In this document: in pieces, positions 45,838 to 47,019 of the stretch
How the letters are laid out: every line of letters starts with the position of its first letter
Numbering within the stretch: position 1 is the stretch's first letter
Made by a program: the position numbers and the translations under genes
IMG/VR virus record: IMGVR_UViG_3300025093_000037
Span: 1 to 47,019 of that record
DNA: 47,019 nucleotides
Origin: a virus
Reading direction: 5' to 3' (one strand)
The notes under the pieces: model-generated
The model's database searches: none
Told to the model about the DNA's origin: nothing
What the model saw: the letters and a program-made list of their open reading frames with translations, nothing else

Positions 45838-47019
45838 ATGACCTACAACGTTGGGTTCCTTGAAGTCGACGGTGTCCGCATCGTGGACGGCTGCAGGTTG
45901 AAGCATTATTTGACCGCAGCCGGACCGGACCGGCCGCACCCGTCGTGGAACGCTCCCAACGATTGCCCGGATCATTGTTGCGACGAGGACGCAGGGGTCT
46001 ACGCCACTCCTTCGACGGTGTCGAATCCGGCTCCTTGGTGGGACCCTTACCAACCCGCTTCGGCTGATTTCTTCGGGGTCAACATCCGGTCGATCACGCG
46101 ATCAGGCGGGTACAACACCAAGACAGAAGAAGGGAACCCGCTTCCTGCTATCCGCGAGGATACCAAGCAGTACCTGTTCATCGATGCTGAGATCGTCAGC
46201 TCGTCGTGTGAGGGGACCCGGTTCGGCGAAGAGTGGTTGAACCGGTTGTTTGCTAATTCGTGTACTGCGACCGGCGGCGCTGAGGTGACGTTCAGGCAGC
46301 ATTGCGATTACGTTCGCCCGGCGACGCAGACGCTGGACGATGAGCTGCATTTCTACAGTGCTGGCGGGGCCACGATCTATGCCAACTTCGTTCGGGACTA
46401 TGACGGCACGATTACGGACACGAACCTTGGCGCAGATCTGGGGTTGACGGTTCTGACTGGTTCGTCGGAGGGCGATGGTTCTGCTTGGGCGATCGACGGT
46501 TCTCAGAATTTGTTGTTCATCAACCCGGAGCTGGCGGTGGCGACGGTCACGTTGCCGATCGCCGGTCTGCACACTGGGAACGTCACTGGCCTGGCTTGGT
46601 GGGGCGGCGTTCTGTACGGGATCACTTCGACGTTTGAGCTGTTGCGGTTGAATTGCACGACTGGTGTGACGACCGTGTTGGCGGGTCCGTTCACTGGGGT
46701 GGCGGCTGATCCTTGGTTGGGTGTGAACGCTGACGGGTTCTATGTGCCGAGTGCTACGGCTTCGACTATCGCCACCATCGATAGCTCTGGCGAGACGTTG
46801 GCGGCTACCGATGTGTTCTCGGCGAGCGGGACGGTGACTTACGGGCAGTCTGCGCCGGATGGCCGGTTCTATGCTTTGATCACTGGGACCGGGTTCGCTG
46901 AGTTGATCAATCTGGCTGGCGGCGGGTTGGGTGGCGAGCTGGTGTTGGATGCTGCGCCGAACGAAACGTTGTTCGCCCCTTGGTGGCGGTCCGATCAGTT
47001 GGTGACTGTGCCATCTGAG
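45838..47019 (+). CDS. Distal/minor tail protein, 3' end beyond window
   Basis: Open from ATG 45838 through the end, 394 codons without a stop. Starts YNVGFLEVDGVRIVDGCRLK, then a Cys-rich stretch (CPDHCCDED). The second half has a repeated strand pattern (TGNVTGLAWWGGVLYGITST, GPFTGVAADPWLGVNADGFY, TVTYGQSAPDGRFYALITGT) like blades of a beta-propeller. Position after the tape measure is that of distal tail proteins. Incomplete, so function is only inferred. Confidence 0.7.
   Translation, partial: MTYNVGFLEVDGVRIVDGCRLKHYLTAAGPDRPHPSWNAPNDCPDHCCDEDAGVYATPSTVSNPAPWWDPYQPASADFFGVNIRSITRSGGYNTKTEEGNPLPAIREDTKQYLFIDAEIVSSSCEGTRFGEEWLNRLFANSCTATGGAEVTFRQHCDYVRPATQTLDDELHFYSAGGATIYANFVRDYDGTITDTNLGADLGLTVLTGSSEGDGSAWAIDGSQNLLFINPELAVATVTLPIAGLHTGNVTGLAWWGGVLYGITSTFELLRLNCTTGVTTVLAGPFTGVAADPWLGVNADGFYVPSATASTIATIDSSGETLAATDVFSASGTVTYGQSAPDGRFYALITGTGFAELINLAGGGLGGELVLDAAPNETLFAPWWRSDQLVTVPSE

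Noticed and set aside
1-47019. Integrase, attachment site, tRNA genes, lysis genes
   Set aside because: No frame showed integrase or endolysin/holin signatures, and I could not find a convincing tRNA cloverleaf by eye; absence in this window does not exclude them elsewhere in the genome.

Overview
The window reads as part of the genome of a tailed dsDNA bacteriophage with siphovirus-type structural genes. It carries a terminase, portal, MuF-like minor head protein, capsid protease, major capsid protein, head-tail connectors, tail terminator, tail chaperones, tape measure protein and the start of a distal tail protein. Base composition is high in G+C. Several promoters resemble actinobacterial sigma-R/SigH promoters (GGAAT-N18-GTTG), and several transcripts appear leaderless, so an actinobacterial-type high-GC host is likely; this is inference. 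No integrase, DNA polymerase or lysis gene was recognised, so this is only part of a genome.

Layout. 1-600: end of an oddly composed partial gene, a GC hairpin, degenerate repeats and a promoter. 602-8484: about twenty small, tightly overlapping plus-strand genes, mostly of unknown function (DUF2786-, DUF7249- and DUF3846-like proteins, Cys-rich zinc-knuckle proteins, an OB-fold-like 452-residue protein). They are served by six promoters that share a GCACC-N5-GRTG dyad. 8481-9469: two minus-strand genes of unknown function. 9516-12335: a duplicated-domain structural protein and the terminase large subunit.

12336-13374 has no credible protein gene but is dense in RNA helices. It starts just after a sigma-R-like promoter and ends at a 14-bp terminator hairpin. 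I read it as a large ornate noncoding RNA of about 0.93 kb, of the general kind represented by GOLLD and ROOL. A minus-strand secreted Cys-rich protein follows.

13958-27592: head genes. Between portal and capsid protease lie four very large adjacent genes (17091-26285). All carry one or two copies of a Cys motif (CPxGTGxTAGRFT...CxP), joined to different enzyme-like domains: a MuF-like protein with a RelA/SpoT-like domain, an R-S-E ADP-ribosyltransferase, a ParB-like domain plus HExxH metalloprotease, and an uncharacterised phage domain. This looks like a set of virion-packaged effectors sharing an address tag.

27589-33053: a small gene with an in-frame TGA, a structured leader, the major capsid gene with its own terminator, and head/tail structural genes including a tube-like protein. 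33067-47019: connector, a GC-rich cassette of beta-rich spike/fibre-like proteins (34347-40774, one with an internal triplication), neck protein, tail terminator, tail chaperones, tape measure and distal tail protein running off the end.
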